Shown one piece after another: positions 7,342 through 17,300 of a stretch of DNA of 22,463 nt. The stretch comes from Lachnospiraceae bacterium (GTDB taxonomy: Bacteria; Bacillota; Clostridia; Lachnospirales; Lachnospiraceae). Below the pieces are notes generated by a model that worked only from the letters and a program-made list of their open reading frames with translations, was not told the origin of the DNA and made no database searches. How positions within the stretch are numbered: position 1 is the stretch's first letter; each line of letters opens with the position of its first letter. The stretch is from contig CAAFXE010000080.1 in the NCBI GenBank assembly GCA_900766915.1, positions 1-22,463 on the forward strand, in the 5' to 3' direction. A program made the position numbers and the translations under genes.

Positions 7342-9255
7342 TTGAAAATCAAAAAGGTGGATGACAAGCCGATGGTGATTCATACCAAGCAGAAAGCGAA
7401 GCTTCATACCCATGAGCCTAAGCAGGCAGCTATCAAGGGAAGTAATGTCTATACGGTAGACAGAGATCCGACCAAAAAGAAAGCTGACAATGGCAAGTAT
7501 CGAAAGAGCACGGTTCATCAGGTGCAAAAGGAAGGAATGTTTTCCAAGTATCGAAAGCAGATGAAGCAATCCGGGCAGTCTATCAAAGTGAAGGACTCTT
7601 CCCTTCGTAATGCCGGAATGGTAGGCGGTAAGGTTATGACAGACCAGATAGAAGGTGGTCAGGAAATACAACAGTCAGCAATGATTATGTATGAAGCCTC
7701 AAAGCCTGTTACGGGTACTGCGTCAAGAGGTGCAGAGTTATTTAAGCGGCAGGTAATCAATCAGCAGAAACGAAAGATTAAAAAGGTGGATGCAGGAAAG
7801 AAGATTGCCAAGAAGGGTGTAAAGGGTACAGCCAAAAAAGTGGCAAAGGAAAGCAGTAAAAAGGTAGCAAAGGAATCGGCAAAAACAGTTGCGAAAGAAA
7901 CCTCAAAGGTTGTTGCCAAAACTGCAACGACAGCTGCCACAACAGCGGCTGGTACGGCGGTTTCCCCGGGAGTCGGAACTGTGATTGGTATTGCAACCGG
8001 GGAAGTTGTCGGGGAAGCAGTGGCTTATAAGATGGATAAGCAGGACATGACTAACAATGTCCGTTCCAGAAAGATTAAGTTCTTTTTGGATAAGATGAAA
8101 GCACAGGACGAACAGACGGATAGCTTAGCGAAGCTGGTTAAGGATATTTTTGTACAGAAGGGAATGTTCGTTGCCAAGTATGTGGCTAAACTTGTTTTGC
8201 CGATTCTGTTAGGACTGGTACTTTTAGTGTCGGTAGTAGCGATTCCCGTAGTGGCAATCGTGGGAACTATCTACAATTCACCGTTTGCCATATTCCTGCC
8301 GCCTCTTGAAGACGGAGATACTGTTACAACCGTAGCAAGTGCGTATGTTGCTGACTTTAACCGGGAAGTGAATGAGCTTAAGAGTAACCATACCGGATAT
8401 GATGACGGAAAGATTGTATATGTCGGATATGAGGGAGAAGGTAATCCAAGTAACTACTATGACATTCTTGCTGTCTATATGGTCAAGTATGGCGTGGGAG
8501 ATACCGCAACCATTATGAATGACACTTCAAGGGGATGGTTAAAGTCTGTGGTAGATGATATGTGTACTTATACGACTTCTTCCGGTTCTGAAACAGAGAC
8601 CGTGGAAAATGAGGATGGTACAACCACAACGACAACTACGACATATCTGTATGTAAACGTAACATTGAAATCCTGTTATACCATGGCAAATGAATATGGT
8701 TTTACGCAGGAGCAGATGGATTTGCTTGTGGATTTTATGTCGCCTGAAAACCTTGCCATTCTTGGATATAGTCCGGGAGGCGGAAGTGGTGATCCGGGTG
8801 TATGTTCTTTAACTGAAGCAGAGATACAGGCGGTACTTGATGACATATCGGACGGGGCAGCCAAGGATGCGTGTGACTTTGCACTACACAGAGTTGGTTA
8901 TCCATACAGTCAGGAATTGAGACATAGTGGTACACACTTTGACTGTAGTTCCCTTGTTTACTATGCATGGCTTGATGCCGGTGTTGATATTAGTTTCGGT
9001 GGAGCAACCACAGCCGGATATGAAGCACAGGGACTTGCAAACGCAGGAAAGACTACTGTGTATGAAGATATGCAGCCGGGAGACTTGATTTTCTTCAGTT
9101 ATGAAGAGACAGACGGATATCTTGATATTTCTCATGTTGGAATCTATGTGGGAAATGGAAAGATGGTAGATGCGAGAGGTACAGCGTATGGAGTGGTTTA
9201 CCGAGATGTACCACCTAACACAGGAGCGATTGTAATGATTGGTAGACCAAATTAG
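7342..9255 (+). CDS. NlpC/P60 cell-wall hydrolase of the conjugation machine (CD1108-like)
   Basis: This 637-residue membrane-anchored endopeptidase is thought to open the peptidoglycan for the mating channel (the VirB1-like role). The cytoplasmic N-terminus (about 1-270) is very basic. It holds a Lys/Ala-rich repeat around residues 145-195 (KKVAKES, KTVAKETSKVVAK), which may bind DNA or acidic lipid. One membrane helix lies at about 280-305. A stalk follows, with the Thr-rich run TTTTTTTY and a Gly-rich linker GGGSGDPG. The C-terminal NlpC/P60 domain (about 505-637) has the catalytic Cys535 in FDCSSLVYYAW, His598 in DISHVGIYVGNGK, and D610 as a possible third residue. I see no lysozyme domain, unlike many relatives. 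The start is TTG, supported by AAAAGGAGGTG upstream. It is the gene that normally follows virB4. Confidence 0.9.
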   Translation: MKIKKVDDKPMVIHTKQKAKLHTHEPKQAAIKGSNVYTVDRDPTKKKADNGKYRKSTVHQVQKEGMFSKYRKQMKQSGQSIKVKDSSLRNAGMVGGKVMTDQIEGGQEIQQSAMIMYEASKPVTGTASRGAELFKRQVINQQKRKIKKVDAGKKIAKKGVKGTAKKVAKESSKKVAKESAKTVAKETSKVVAKTATTAATTAAGTAVSPGVGTVIGIATGEVVGEAVAYKMDKQDMTNNVRSRKIKFFLDKMKAQDEQTDSLAKLVKDIFVQKGMFVAKYVAKLVLPILLGLVLLVSVVAIPVVAIVGTIYNSPFAIFLPPLEDGDTVTTVASAYVADFNREVNELKSNHTGYDDGKIVYVGYEGEGNPSNYYDILAVYMVKYGVGDTATIMNDTSRGWLKSVVDDMCTYTTSSGSETETVENEDGTTTTTTTTYLYVNVTLKSCYTMANEYGFTQEQMDLLVDFMSPENLAILGYSPGGGSGDPGVCSLTEAEIQAVLDDISDGAAKDACDFALHRVGYPYSQELRHSGTHFDCSSLVYYAWLDAGVDISFGGATTAGYEAQGLANAGKTTVYEDMQPGDLIFFSYEETDGYLDISHVGIYVGNGKMVDARGTAYGVVYRDVPPNTGAIVMIGRPN

Positions 9256-9260
9256 GATTG

Positions 9261-9281
9261 GGCAGGGCTTTTGGCTCTGCC
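9261..9281 (+). other. GC-rich hairpin after the NlpC/P60 gene
   Basis: An eight-base-pair stem pairs 9261-9268 with 9274-9281 and contains one G-U pair; the loop is TTTTG. No T run follows, so it is at best a weak terminator. It may instead be a stability or processing site just before the next ribosome binding site (GGAGGT 9291-9296). Confidence 0.5.
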
Positions 9282-9301
9282 TGTTATAATGGAGGTAGCT
9301 T

Positions 9302-10213
9302 ATGAAGATAGAAGATATGGTTATGGTGATCAATAACCAAAAAGGGATAGAGAAGAACTTTCTCTGTTCTTTTGAGAGCTTTGTGAAGCAGTATGTTACT
9401 AATGCCTGTGATAACTTCTTTGAGGTTGCCGAGGTTATATCGGAACTGAATCATGCAAGTGAAAAGGATAACTCATTTTGTGAGATATACTTTGCACCGA
9501 ATAAAACCATGTATGCGAGGTTCTGTGGAAGCCTTAATGAACTGAGAATGTTTGTTGCAGGGAAGTTAAACGATGGCATGACGAATGTGTTTGAGGAAGA
9601 TTTCTGTGATAAGGAATGTCTGGATGTTTTGTACAGGCTGGGTATTTCCACAGACAGAAGCATGGCTATTGCCAAATGGCCACATTATGAAAAACTGGAG
9701 TCAGATCTTATGCAAGGAGAGATTTATCACAATTTCAATGGCTCCGATTACCGCCTGATGGAGAAGTATTCCGGCAGGAACATGTTGTTTATGGATGTCA
9801 ATTCCGGGCAGTTTGTGGTTGGTATCGGGGTGGAGTATTTTTGCAGATATCCCCAGGGAGAAGACCGAAATTCTGATTTGTGTGAGACAGGTATTGAGTG
9901 GGGGCATGGGTTGTATCTTGGAAATACTCCTTCAACCATTAACTTTGCATTACTACGCAGGGAACATGGTGTGGAGAAGGAAATTGATACGATAGATGCC
10001 TACCGTGCTTCCCTCTCCGAAAAGTTTGAAACCTATTATAGTCTTGCAAAGAATGAGGCGATTTCCGATTCAGTCAGGGAAGCTGCAACCAATGCCATGT
10101 ATGAGGAGTTTGGAACTGGAAAAAGAGACACTTTCCTTAGCAAACGCAATGACGGAGATTATGACAAGGGATTCTTTGGTGCAGCAACTCAGGAGAAGCA
10201 CAGGGGGCGATAG
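9302..10213 (+). CDS. Conserved hypothetical ICE protein (303 residues)
   Basis: I do not recognise a named family. The protein is soluble and acidic to neutral, with no signal peptide or membrane helix. The N-terminal 130 residues contain CEIYFAPNKTMYARFCGSL. The middle has a distinct beta-rich block (about 145-215) with SDYRLMEKYSGRNMLFMDV, GQFVVGIGVEYF and TGIEWGHGLYLGN. The C-terminal tail is charged and helical (YYSLAKNEAISDSVREAATNA). GGAGGT is placed five bases before the ATG. The stop at 10211-10213 is followed one base later by the DpnD/PcfM-like start, so the two are translationally linked. It lies between the transfer core and the DNA-modification block; its role is unknown. Confidence 0.75.
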   Translation: MKIEDMVMVINNQKGIEKNFLCSFESFVKQYVTNACDNFFEVAEVISELNHASEKDNSFCEIYFAPNKTMYARFCGSLNELRMFVAGKLNDGMTNVFEEDFCDKECLDVLYRLGISTDRSMAIAKWPHYEKLESDLMQGEIYHNFNGSDYRLMEKYSGRNMLFMDVNSGQFVVGIGVEYFCRYPQGEDRNSDLCETGIEWGHGLYLGNTPSTINFALLRREHGVEKEIDTIDAYRASLSEKFETYYSLAKNEAISDSVREAATNAMYEEFGTGKRDTFLSKRNDGDYDKGFFGAATQEKHRGR

Positions 10214-10214
10214 G

Positions 10215-10397
10215 ATGCAGGAGTTTCAGATTGAGATAAAAGAGGAACTGGCAAGAGTGGAAACCATTCAGGCAGAAACTCTTGGAGAAGCCATTGATAA
10301 GGCAATGGAGCTTTATTATGACCAGAAGATTATTCTGGATGCGGAGGATATGAAGGGCGTGGACTTTCAGCCTATGCAGCCGGAGAAGACGAGATAA
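10215..10397 (+). CDS. DpnD/PcfM-like small protein
   Basis: This 60-residue protein begins MQEFQIEIKEELARVETIQA and contains the IILDAEDMKGVDF segment. Together these match the short DpnD-PcfM family found on conjugative plasmids and ICEs (PcfM is encoded on pCF10). It is compact and acidic, with no catalytic motif visible. Its function in transfer is not known. The start is ATG 10215, one base after the previous stop. AGGGGG (10202-10207) sits at a suitable distance. Longer frames opening upstream in the same phase overlap the preceding gene and have no support. It is followed by a gene that starts 14 bases after its stop. Confidence 0.75.
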   Translation: MQEFQIEIKEELARVETIQAETLGEAIDKAMELYYDQKIILDAEDMKGVDFQPMQPEKTR

Positions 10398-10411
10398 GGA
10401 GGATGAACCCT

Positions 10412-10780
10412 ATGGGAAAACAGAATAAAGAGATTATAGACAATATGGAGTTTCTGATGAAAGAGCTTCATAAGGAATGGGACAGAACGGGTGCTGTAAA
10501 GGCATCCGTTTTTATATCACTTGAGGAAGTGGAGGACGTGAATAAGGTGATTCTGCTTCGTATTGCCAAGCAGCAGAAGGAAGTGGAAAACGGGGATATC
10601 ACATTCAAGAAAAGTGTGAGACTGTCAAGGGAGTGCTATATATTACTGAGACTTGCCCGAAAGATTAAGACAGAGGAACACAGGACTTACCGAAATGGCA
10701 CCTGCTATGAGTTTGAGGTGGCTCTGGACAAGGACGAATTAAAGCTCTTTAAGGAGATGTTTGGTGAGAAGGTGAAGTAG
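10412..10780 (+). CDS. Conserved hypothetical ICE protein (122 residues)
   Basis: I do not recognise the family. The protein is a mixed-charge soluble helical protein, including FLMKELHKEWDRTGAVKA and RLSRECYILLRLARKIK, with a C-terminal EFEVALDKDELKLFKEMF. ATG 10412 was chosen because AAGGAGG (10396-10402) is nine bases upstream; the ATG at 10403 directly abuts that site and is unlikely to be used. The last codon is followed immediately by the ATG of the MT-A70 methylase, so the two are probably translated together. It may be an accessory factor for the methylase, but that rests on position only. Confidence 0.7.
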   Translation: MGKQNKEIIDNMEFLMKELHKEWDRTGAVKASVFISLEEVEDVNKVILLRIAKQQKEVENGDITFKKSVRLSRECYILLRLARKIKTEEHRTYRNGTCYEFEVALDKDELKLFKEMFGEKVK

Positions 10781-11353
10781 ATGGGAAAGTATCAGATTAT
10801 CTATGCTGACCCGCCCTGGCAATTCAATACTTATTCAAAAAAAGGCAGCCTGCAAAAATCAGCGGACTGCCATTATTCTTGTATGAGCATGGAAGATATT
10901 ATGGCACTTCCGGTGGAAACACTTGCAGCAGAGGACTGTGTACTGTTTTTGTGGGTTACGTTTCCTCTTCTTAGGGAAGGACTGGAAACCATGAGAAGAT
11001 GGGGATTTACCTATAAGACCTGTGGATTCAACTGGGTAAAGCGGAATAAAAAGGCAGACAGCTGGTTTATGGGACTTGGTTACTGGACCCGTTCCAATTC
11101 TGAGCTTTGTCTGATTGGTACAAAAGGACGTCCGAAAAGGATTTCCAAATCCGTTTCACAGATTTGCGATGCAAGGATTATGGAACACAGCAGGAAACCG
11201 GAAGAAATCAGAGACAGAATCGTAGAGCTTTGCGGAAATCTGCCAAGGATTGAATTATTCGCCAGAAGCAGGGCAGACGGGTGGGACAGCCTTGGAAATG
11301 AGATTGATGGAAGAGATATTCGCGAAGCAATTTGCGAGTGTAATACAGCATAA
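10781..11353 (+). CDS. MT-A70-family DNA N6-adenine methyltransferase
   Basis: This 190-residue enzyme is predicted to methylate adenine at N6 using S-adenosylmethionine. The catalytic DPPW motif is at residues 10-13 (YADPPWQF). Other MT-A70 hallmarks follow: VLFLWVTFPLL, FNWVKRNKK, the SNSELCLIGTKGRPKR block, and the C-terminal HSRKPEEIRDRIVELCG, LPRIELFARSRADGWDSLGNE. It is complete and of normal length. No restriction enzyme gene lies beside it, so it looks like an orphan methylase that could mask the element from host restriction or mark its own DNA. It starts right after the previous stop, inside the operon. The next gene begins 12 bases later with its own AAGGAGG. Confidence 0.92.
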   Translation: MGKYQIIYADPPWQFNTYSKKGSLQKSADCHYSCMSMEDIMALPVETLAAEDCVLFLWVTFPLLREGLETMRRWGFTYKTCGFNWVKRNKKADSWFMGLGYWTRSNSELCLIGTKGRPKRISKSVSQICDARIMEHSRKPEEIRDRIVELCGNLPRIELFARSRADGWDSLGNEIDGRDIREAICECNTA

Positions 11354-11365
11354 GGAGGAAGAGAT

Positions 11366-14300
11366 ATGGGCGTGGATTATCAGGCAAGACAGATTTATGA
11401 TATGCAGATAAAGGATGTTACGACCTCACCGGAAAAGTGGAAGAGTATCTTAAAGCTTGCGGGAAATCTTTACCGTTATGAGTTTGACAACATCCTGCTT
11501 ATCTATGCACAAAGACCTCATGCAACCTTGGTAGCCGACTATGATACGTGGAAAAAAGTGGACAGATATGTTATGAGGGGAAGTAAGGGCATTGCCATAT
11601 TTCCTTCAAAGGCATTAAATACACATCTTAGACATGTATTTGACATCAAGGATACCGGCGGAAGAAATGTGAAGCTGACATGGGACTTGACGGGTGATAC
11701 CTTAAAGGAATATGTGGATTATCTTGCTTCACAGAAGCTGGTAGAACCAACAGAGGCTACGGACAGAGAGACACTGTTTTCAGTAATGAAGGACTTTACA
11801 AAGAAGGAAATCGGAGTCATAATGAAAGAGGATTTCGAGGAACGAATGTCCGAGTTAATACAACTATCAGGTAGTAGGATTACTGAATATGTTCAGAATG
11901 AGAGTTCTGGGCAACCAAAACGTCAGGGCTTACCGGATATGGAGCAGTTTGTTATGCAGAGTGTTTTATATACGGTGGGTACGAGATGCGGATTTGACTT
12001 ATCTGAAGAAGAACAGGATTTCAGTCAGGTCGTAAAGGTTTCCGATGAGGAAATGGTTTACCGTCTCGGTTCTCTGGTATGCGATGTCTCCTGTAGTGTT
12101 CTTAGAGGAATTAACAGTAACTTAAAGACCATGGAACAGCAGAAAAGATTATCTGCGGAAGGGAGAATTGCATATGGCAGAAATGGCACTTATGTACACG
12201 GAAGTGGACGGACTGCTTTATCCGAACATTCAGATGCCCAAAGAACAGTCAGTGGAATTACAGAAGCTGGGCAAATACGGAAGAATGGCGATGAAGTACT
12301 TGGAGGAGATGGAACCTCAGAGGTACAAAACGTTATTCCGTTTCGGGAAGCTGGCAGAGAAGATGCAGGAAGTGGAAGAGGAAGCAAACAGCCTGTTGGA
12401 GATGCTGATGGAACAGTACTTAGCGAAGCACAAACCACAGAATCCGTCCTCAACGATGGAAATGTGGAAGCTGAGAGAGCAGGCGAAGATGCAGGCGGAG
12501 GAAGTAGTCTTAAGTCAGATCGTAATGAAGTTTCATTAGAAGATGAAGAACTGAATAGAGAGTTAAATGAGCTTGACTCATTTGGAAAAACGGAAGCCGG
12601 TGTATATCATCAGGCTTCTTTTTTTGACCCTGAATATGGACTTGTTGCAACTACGAAGCAGACTTCAGATTATGCAGAAAAGGCTATGGAGAAACTTGCT
12701 AAGGAACAGTCGGAAGCAAAAGCAGGGAAGTATTCCTATCTGTATCCGAAGAAAGAGCCGGATGTACCACATGAGTTTATTAAGCAGGTGGTATTAAGAG
12801 GTACAGGCTTTGCCGGTGGCAGGTCAAGGGTATGTGAGATATTCCATACGGAGGTAGATGCAGGCACAAGAGCCAAACGGATTAAACAGGAGTATGGTCA
12901 GGGTGGAGCAGGCTGGCCTCTTGAGGGTTATGGGCTTCACGGATATGACACTTTCCACGGGCAGGGGATTCGGTTTCAGTGGCGTGATGAGGAAGGTGAG
13001 AAGGAAGGATATGTTTCATGGAAAAACATCGAAAAGGAAATCGGTGTTTTGATTATGACGGGAGAGTATCAGCCGGAAACACCGAGATTTGAGGATATTG
13101 ACATGGAGGGTATCCGGGAAGATGATGAGGTTATTGATGCTGAATACAGAGAACTGGATACAGTCAGTGATGCAGACGGGATTGATGATTTTGCCATTCC
13201 GGATGAACCGGAAAGTTATAACAGTTCCTTAAGTGACATTGAAAAGCTGAACCGTGCCTATAACGAGGGCAGACCGCTTACGGAGGAAGAAGCAGCCATT
13301 GAGGACCGTCTGGCAACCATGGCGGAGTATGGTCCTGAAATGCAGATGGAAGAGGAGTATTACGAAGAACCGGAAGAGGCACCAGTGGAAGAAGCACCCA
13401 AAAAGGATGCCAGTGATCTTCAGTATATTGAACCGATTGATTATGCAAAACGCATTGAAGAGATGGATGAAGATTTGCGGACTGCTCTTGAAATTCTGGT
13501 GTCAGAATGCAGCTGCTATACTCCGTTTAAGCCTTTTCTTCAGGATATTGTTACGAGCGAGTATCTGTTCATGCCTAACCGTCTTGATTTCTTATCGGAT
13601 GTGGTGTTAAACGGAGCGGAACAAAAGGATGCCTATGCCAACAACCAGTATGGACTGATTGCTTATGTCTTAAAGCCTTATGAGTTTGAAGTCAGTTACA
13701 AGAACAGAAACGGAGAACGTGTAAGGAAAACCTGTGGTTACCGGGAACTGTATGAGGTGCTTACCTATATGGTAAAGACCCCATATTACTGTGGTGCAGA
13801 CCACAGGGCACAGTATGACAGGATGATGCAGGGAGAGGCAGCAGGCAGAAAACCGATTTACCAGCTGTTTCTTGATAAGCAGGAGGAGATTCGTAAGAAC
13901 CGGGAGGAAACCAGACAGAGGGCACTTGCGAATGGATGGGAAGTGGCAGATGAAGGTAAGGAAGAGAAGAAAATCAATTTCCATTATAATCTTGTGGAAG
14001 TTCCGAAAGGCGGAGCCAAGACAAGATTTGGATGGAATGTTGATGCAATTAAGACCCTGAAACAGATCGAGCAGGAAGGAAGACTTGCTACCAGAGAGGA
14101 ACAGAAGATACTGTCGAAATATGTGGGCTGGGGCGGATTATCCCAGGCCTTTGATGAGCGTAATGCATCATGGGAGAAGGAGTATTCCGAATTAAAGGAG
14201 CTTCTTACTGAGGATGAATATGCAGCGGCAAGAGCTTCCGTAAACAATGCGTTTTATACTTCACCGGAGATTGCCATGTGTATTAACAGTGCACTGGTAC

Positions 14301-17300
14301 AGTTTGACTTTCGTGGAGGAAATGTATTGGAACCTTCCATGGGCGTGGGGAACTTCTTTGGCAGTATGCCGGCACCGATGCAGCGAAGCAGTCTGTATGG
14401 TGTAGAGCTTGACAGTATTTCGGGCAGAATTGCAAAACAGCTTTACCAGAATGCCAACATCAGTATTACGGGCTTTGAAAAGACTAATTTCCCGGATAAC
14501 TTCTTTGATGTCGTGGTGGGTAATGTGCCTTTCGGGGACTATAAGGTATTTGACCCGAAGTATAACAAGTACAACTTCCGTATCCACGATTATTTTATTG
14601 CGAAGGCACTGGATCAGGTCAGACCGGGAGGCATCGTTGCGGTCATTACCACAAAGGGAACGCTTGATAAAAGCAATCCTACCATCCGCAAGTATATCGC
14701 AGAGCGGGCAGAATTAGTCGGAGCGGTCAGACTGCCGAATACAGCCTTTAAAGAGAATGCGGGGACGGAAGTCACATCGGACATTCTTTTCTTACAAAAG
14801 AGAGAGCGGAAGATGGAGATAGAACCGGACTGGGTGCATCTTGGCTATACGGAGAATGGGATTGCAGTCAATTCCTACTTTGTGGAGCACCCGGAAATGA
14901 TGCTGGGGACGATGGAGTACGATACAAGGATTTACGGGCAGGACTCAAGGTACACGGTCTGTGTCAATCATGACGAGAACTTCAATATGTACGATGCCTT
15001 AAACAAAGCCATTCACAATATCCAAGCGGAAATGACAGATTTCGACAGACTGACAGAAGAGGAGGAAGTGAGTGCAGATGTTATTCCGGCAGACCCGGAT
15101 GTGAGAAACTTCACATATACCTTTTATGACGGAAAACTCTATTACCGGGAAAATTCCCAGATGGTAAGACAGGAGGTGTCAGCAAACGCAGAGGAGCGTA
15201 TCAGACAGCTGGATGAAATCAGAACCATTACAAGGGAACTGATTGACATTCAGATGGAAGGGTGTTCCGAGGAAGAGCTTGCGGATAAGCAGGCACTCTT
15301 AAATGTGAAGTATGACAAGTTCGTGGAAAGGTACGGGTATATTACAGGTAAAAGCAATAAGATGGCGTTCCGTGACGACAGCGATTACCCGCTTCTCTGC
15401 TCTTTGGAGGAAGTAAATGAGGAGGGAGAGGTGAAGAAAGCAGACATGTTTTATAAACAGACCATAAAAGCAAAGCCTGTTATTGAAAGGGTGGAGACAG
15501 CAGTGGAAGCACTGAATCTTTCCATCAACGAATTTGGAGCAGTCAATCTTCCCTATATGCTTTCCATTTATGAACCGGATATGGAGGCAGTCAAGGAGGA
15601 AGTCCGAGAGAAAACCGGGGAGAGTGAGGTAAGCTTTTCCGAGGAACTAACCGGGGAGTTAAAGCAGGCAGCACTTGTAAAGGAACTGGAAGGACTTATC
15701 TATCTAAACCCGGCACTTGCAAACGAGAATAATCCGGCAGCGGGATATGAAACAGCGGATGAGTATCTGTCAGGTAATGTCAGGGAAAAGCTTCGTGTGG
15801 CAAAAGCGGCAGCTTTGGAGAGCCCTGCATTTGGAATCAATGTGGAGGCACTGGAAAAGGTACAGCCCGAGCGCATTGAAGCAAGCGATATTGATGTCAG
15901 AATCGGCACCACCTGGATTGACCCGAAAGACTATGAACAGTTTATTTATGAGCTGCTTAACACACCAAGAAGAGCGAGGGCAGTAAGAAGTGAATGGTAC
16001 AATTCCGGTATTCAGGTACACCTTAATAAAATAACGATGGAGTGGTTCATTGAGAACAAATCCATGGATAAGCGTTCAGTTGCAGCAACCAAGACTTATG
16101 GTACAAGCCGCATGGACGCTTATTCTATTTTTGAGGAGACTTTGAATTTAAAGACCGTTACCGTTCGTGACAGGGTGGATGACGGAGACGGAAAGTATCA
16201 CTATGTGGTCAATAAGAATGAGACCATGCTTGCAAGGGAAAAGCAGAACCAGATGAAGGAGAAGTTTAAGGAGTGGCTGTTTGCTGACCCAGAACGAAGG
16301 GCGAAGTATGTGGACTATTACAATGAGACCTTCAACAATATCAGACTTCGTGAATATGACGGAAGCCACTTGCAGTTTCCGGGCATGAATCCTGAGATTG
16401 AGTTAAAGCCTCATCAGAAGAATGCCATTGCAAGAATCCTGCTTGGCGGGAATACGCTTCTTGCACACTGCGTAGGAGCCGGAAAGAGTTTTGAGATGAT
16501 GGCTGCCTGCATGGAGCAGAAGCGTCTCGGACTTGCCAATAAAACGGTTATGGTTGTACCAAAGCCACTGATCGGTCAGACCGCATCGGAGTTTTTGAGA
16601 TTATATCCTTCCGCCAACATTCTGGTAGCAACGGAGCGGGATTTTGAGAAGAGTAGGAGGAAGCAGTTTATTTCAAGGATAGCAACCGGAGATTATGACT
16701 GTATTATTATGAGCCATTCGCAGTTTGAGAAGATACCGATTTCTGCGGAACGAAAAGAGCGTATGCTTCAGGCACAGATTGATGAGATTGCTTATGCGAT
16801 TGATGACATGAAGAGCCAGAACGGGGAGCAGTGGACGGTTAAGCAGATGGAGAGCCAGAAAAAGAAGCTGCAGGAACAGATATCTGCACTTGCAGACGAA
16901 AGCAGGAAGGATGACCTTATTACCTTTGAGGAGCTGGGAATTGATTCCATCATGGTAGACGAGGCACATGCGTTTAAGAACCTTGCGATTTTCTCCAAGA
17001 TGAATAATGTATCGGGTATAAGTTCATCCGGTGCGAAGAAAGCCACGGATATGCAGCTTAAGTGCCAGTATATCAGTGAAATAAACGGAAACAGAGGTAT
17101 TGTGTTTGCAACGGGAACCCCGATTTCCAACACGATGTGCGAGATGTATGTCATGCAGCTGTATCTGCAGAAGCCGGCATTGGAGCAGATGGGGATATAC
17201 CATTTTGATGCATGGGCGGCAAACTTCGGTGAAGTGACAACTGCACTGGAGCTTACGGTGGAAGGCAGCGGGTTCCGTTTTAAGAGCAGGTTCAATAAGT

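Noticed and set aside
9282..9290. Extended -10 sequence TGTTATAAT before the gene at 9302
   Set aside because: A start point at the usual distance would fall at or after the GGAGGT ribosome binding site and leave a leaderless mRNA. No -35 box fits (TTGGGC at 9259 is 20 bases away), so it is probably chance.
9996..10214. Upstream extension of the DpnD/PcfM-like frame
   Set aside because: It overlaps the 303-residue gene in another frame and does not look like protein. The family-like sequence begins at ATG 10215.
12567..12797. A further open frame in the same phase as the nested TnpV frame
   Set aside because: Its translation is rich in Leu, Arg and Lys with no family resemblance, while the helicase frame over it is well conserved in character, so it is a shadow.
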